From: Chryseobacterium gleum
GTDB lineage: Bacteria; Bacteroidota; Bacteroidia; Flavobacteriales_D; Crocinitomicaceae
DNA: 61,592 bases
Assembly: GCA_945862165.1 (NCBI GenBank)
Contig: CAMAXI010000013.1
Location: forward strand, 1 to 61,592
Reading direction: 5' to 3'
In this document: in pieces, positions 60,523 through 61,592 of the stretch
How positions within the stretch are numbered: position 1 is the first letter of the stretch
How the letters are laid out: every line of letters begins with the position of its first letter
Position numbers and translations under genes: made by a program
The notes under the pieces: generated by a model
Database searches by the model: none
What the model was told of the DNA's origin: nothing
The model's input: only the letters and a program-made list of their open reading frames with translations

Positions 60523-61052
60523 CTAGATTCAAATGGCAAATAATCTGACTTTTATGTTAAAAAAAAGGGACTTTTGTCAATAAAAACATTGCTTTTAAAA
60601 AACCGATTAGTGAATATTTTGTATATTTGTTTGTTAAGGTGTTGTGAAATCTGTGCTAACAAATTGCATGTGGCAACTTCCAGCACTTTTAAACGTTTTA
60701 ATAGTGGACTCCGCAAACGTGCGTTGTCAGTCTTAGGCGGGATGTGTAGTTTTAAGTGCTTAATAATTAGCATGTTTTTAACAATTTAAAATGCGCATTC
60801 AAAAGTCTAGTTTAGACTATAACAAGCTTAAAAGGTAATGAAAGAGGGTGCTTTTAGAACTTAAACTATAAATTTTTAAAAATCAATAGTTTAACTTTCT
60901 ACTAAATTAAGTTAAATAGTACTACTTGTAGCTATAAAACTTGGAGAATAAATAATTATTCTTCAGTGGGATATGAAAACAAGAAAATACAATTTTTAAA
61001 ATAATAGCCTAAATCACCACTAGGTGTAAGGGAAAATATAATAATTACGATT
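60523..61052. other. Gene-free stretch with promoter-like and attC-like sequence
   Basis: No supportable gene. A TATATTTG box is at 60622-60629 on the plus strand with nothing obvious downstream. The segment 60653-60740 begins GTGCTAAC and ends GCGTTGTCAGTCTTAGGCGG, and 60818-60836 reads TATAACAAGCTTAAAAGGT; these resemble the ends of integron attC sites. A 6-3-6 inverted repeat AGTCTA/TAGACT lies at 60804-60818. Confidence 0.4.
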
Positions 61053-61592
61053 ATGAAAAAATTTACGAAATTTTTAGGGAGAAACAGAAGTGAGTGGATG
61101 AAAGTGTTGTTGGTGGTTGTTGGGATGGTGTTTGGAGGTAATTCTTTTGCTGCAACCATTACTTCTGCTGGAACTGGAAACTGGAGCGCTACTGCAACAT
61201 GGTCTGTTACAACTGGTACAGATGCTGATGGTATACCAGATTCTGATGATGATGTGATTATAGTTACAGGACATGTTGTTACTGTTACAGGGAGTAATGC
61301 TTCTTGTAACACCTTAACAACCAATGGTACTGGGAAAGTAGTTGTAGGTAGCAATTCAACCGCGCGTACATTAACAATTTCTAGTACAGCATCTGACGCA
61401 TTGGTAAATAATGGTACAATAGATTTAAGTACCTCTACCGCTGCCCATACATTAAAAATCGCATCTTCAAGTATTACTACATATGGAACACTAACGACTT
61501 CAAGCGCATCTGTAGTAGAATTTAATAGAGCAGGTGCACAGACAATAGGAAATACATGGACTTATACGAAATTAACCATATCAGGCGGAAGT
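61053..61592 (+). CDS. Secreted beta-rich adhesin, 3' end outside window
   Basis: A 180-codon start of a larger gene. An extended basic N-terminus and signal peptide (KVLLVVVGMVFGGNSFAA) precede repeats rich in Thr, Ser, Asn and Gly. TITSAGTGNWSATATWS and DDVIIVTGHVVTVTGSNASC are typical of the N-terminal module of large T9SS-exported Bacteroidota adhesins (beta-helix-like). The C-terminal sorting domain would be outside the window. The gene stands after 1.3 kb of repeats, so it may be accessory. Confidence 0.85.
   Translation, partial: MKKFTKFLGRNRSEWMKVLLVVVGMVFGGNSFAATITSAGTGNWSATATWSVTTGTDADGIPDSDDDVIIVTGHVVTVTGSNASCNTLTTNGTGKVVVGSNSTARTLTISSTASDALVNNGTIDLSTSTAAHTLKIASSSITTYGTLTTSSASVVEFNRAGAQTIGNTWTYTKLTISGGS

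Noticed and set aside
60574-60789. 71-residue plus-strand frame and the opposite 73-residue frame in the gap before the adhesin
   Set aside because: No supported start, composition unlike the real genes, and the DNA shows attC-like or repeat features; judged non-coding.

Overview
The window looks like chromosomal DNA of a low-GC Bacteroidota, probably a Flavobacteriales member. The evidence is a CHU_C/PKD surface protein, a PorP/SprF protein, two PorE-like OmpA proteins, long NusB, the nusB-DUF1573-yajC cluster, divergent proline dehydrogenase/aroB, and many upstream TAnnTTTG boxes, the Bacteroidota -7 promoter element. Shine-Dalgarno sequences are not conspicuous. A family or genus cannot be fixed from sequence reading alone.

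Layout. 1-250: 3' part of a 5S rRNA (end of an rRNA operon) and terminators. 257-9275: YdcH-like protein, a PorE-like peptidoglycan-binding OmpA protein, Nif3-like protein plus CT398-type zinc ribbon, and a 1534-residue PKD/CHU_C adhesin. 9465-17692: a tight plus-strand run of M43 metalloprotease, PorP/SprF, lpxK, purine nucleoside phosphorylase, gatB, two TlpA-type thioredoxin proteins and lpxH, joining outer-membrane biogenesis with housekeeping. 17696-32000: proline dehydrogenase, aroB, MerR, NlpC/P60 hydrolase, GtrA, MltF-like transglycosylase, miaA, a small FtsX-type ABC exporter, a third thioredoxin protein, MFS transporter, class V aminotransferase. 32094-41314: lon, a second PorE-like protein, cytochrome P460-like lipoprotein, yajC-DUF1573-nusB and an MsbA-like exporter. 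41534-49811: ABC-F ATPase, an FHA protein next to a PP2C-like/LysM membrane protein, amino-acid permease, SDR, MscS, thioesterase. 49951-53042: a minus-strand operon of acyltransferase, DUF3050 protein and a HEPN/HEPN/MNT module.

From about 53 kb to 61 kb the character changes to an accessory region: an AbiE-type pair, a RelBE-type pair, a DUF234-type ATPase bracketed by three 33-bp palindromes, two decayed zeta-toxin-like P-loop genes, a duplicated antitoxin promoter fused to a truncated membrane-protein gene, and several copies of non-coding repeats. The window ends inside the start of a large secreted beta-rich adhesin (61053 onward).

Most notable: (1) the FHA/PP2C pair, in which both proteins have lost signature phospho-binding or metal-binding residues, suggesting a non-catalytic envelope sensor; (2) the ATPase unit with fixed-geometry palindromes and outer inverted repeats, which looks like a mobile cassette; (3) the antitoxin-promoter duplication that rebuilt the N-terminus of another gene.
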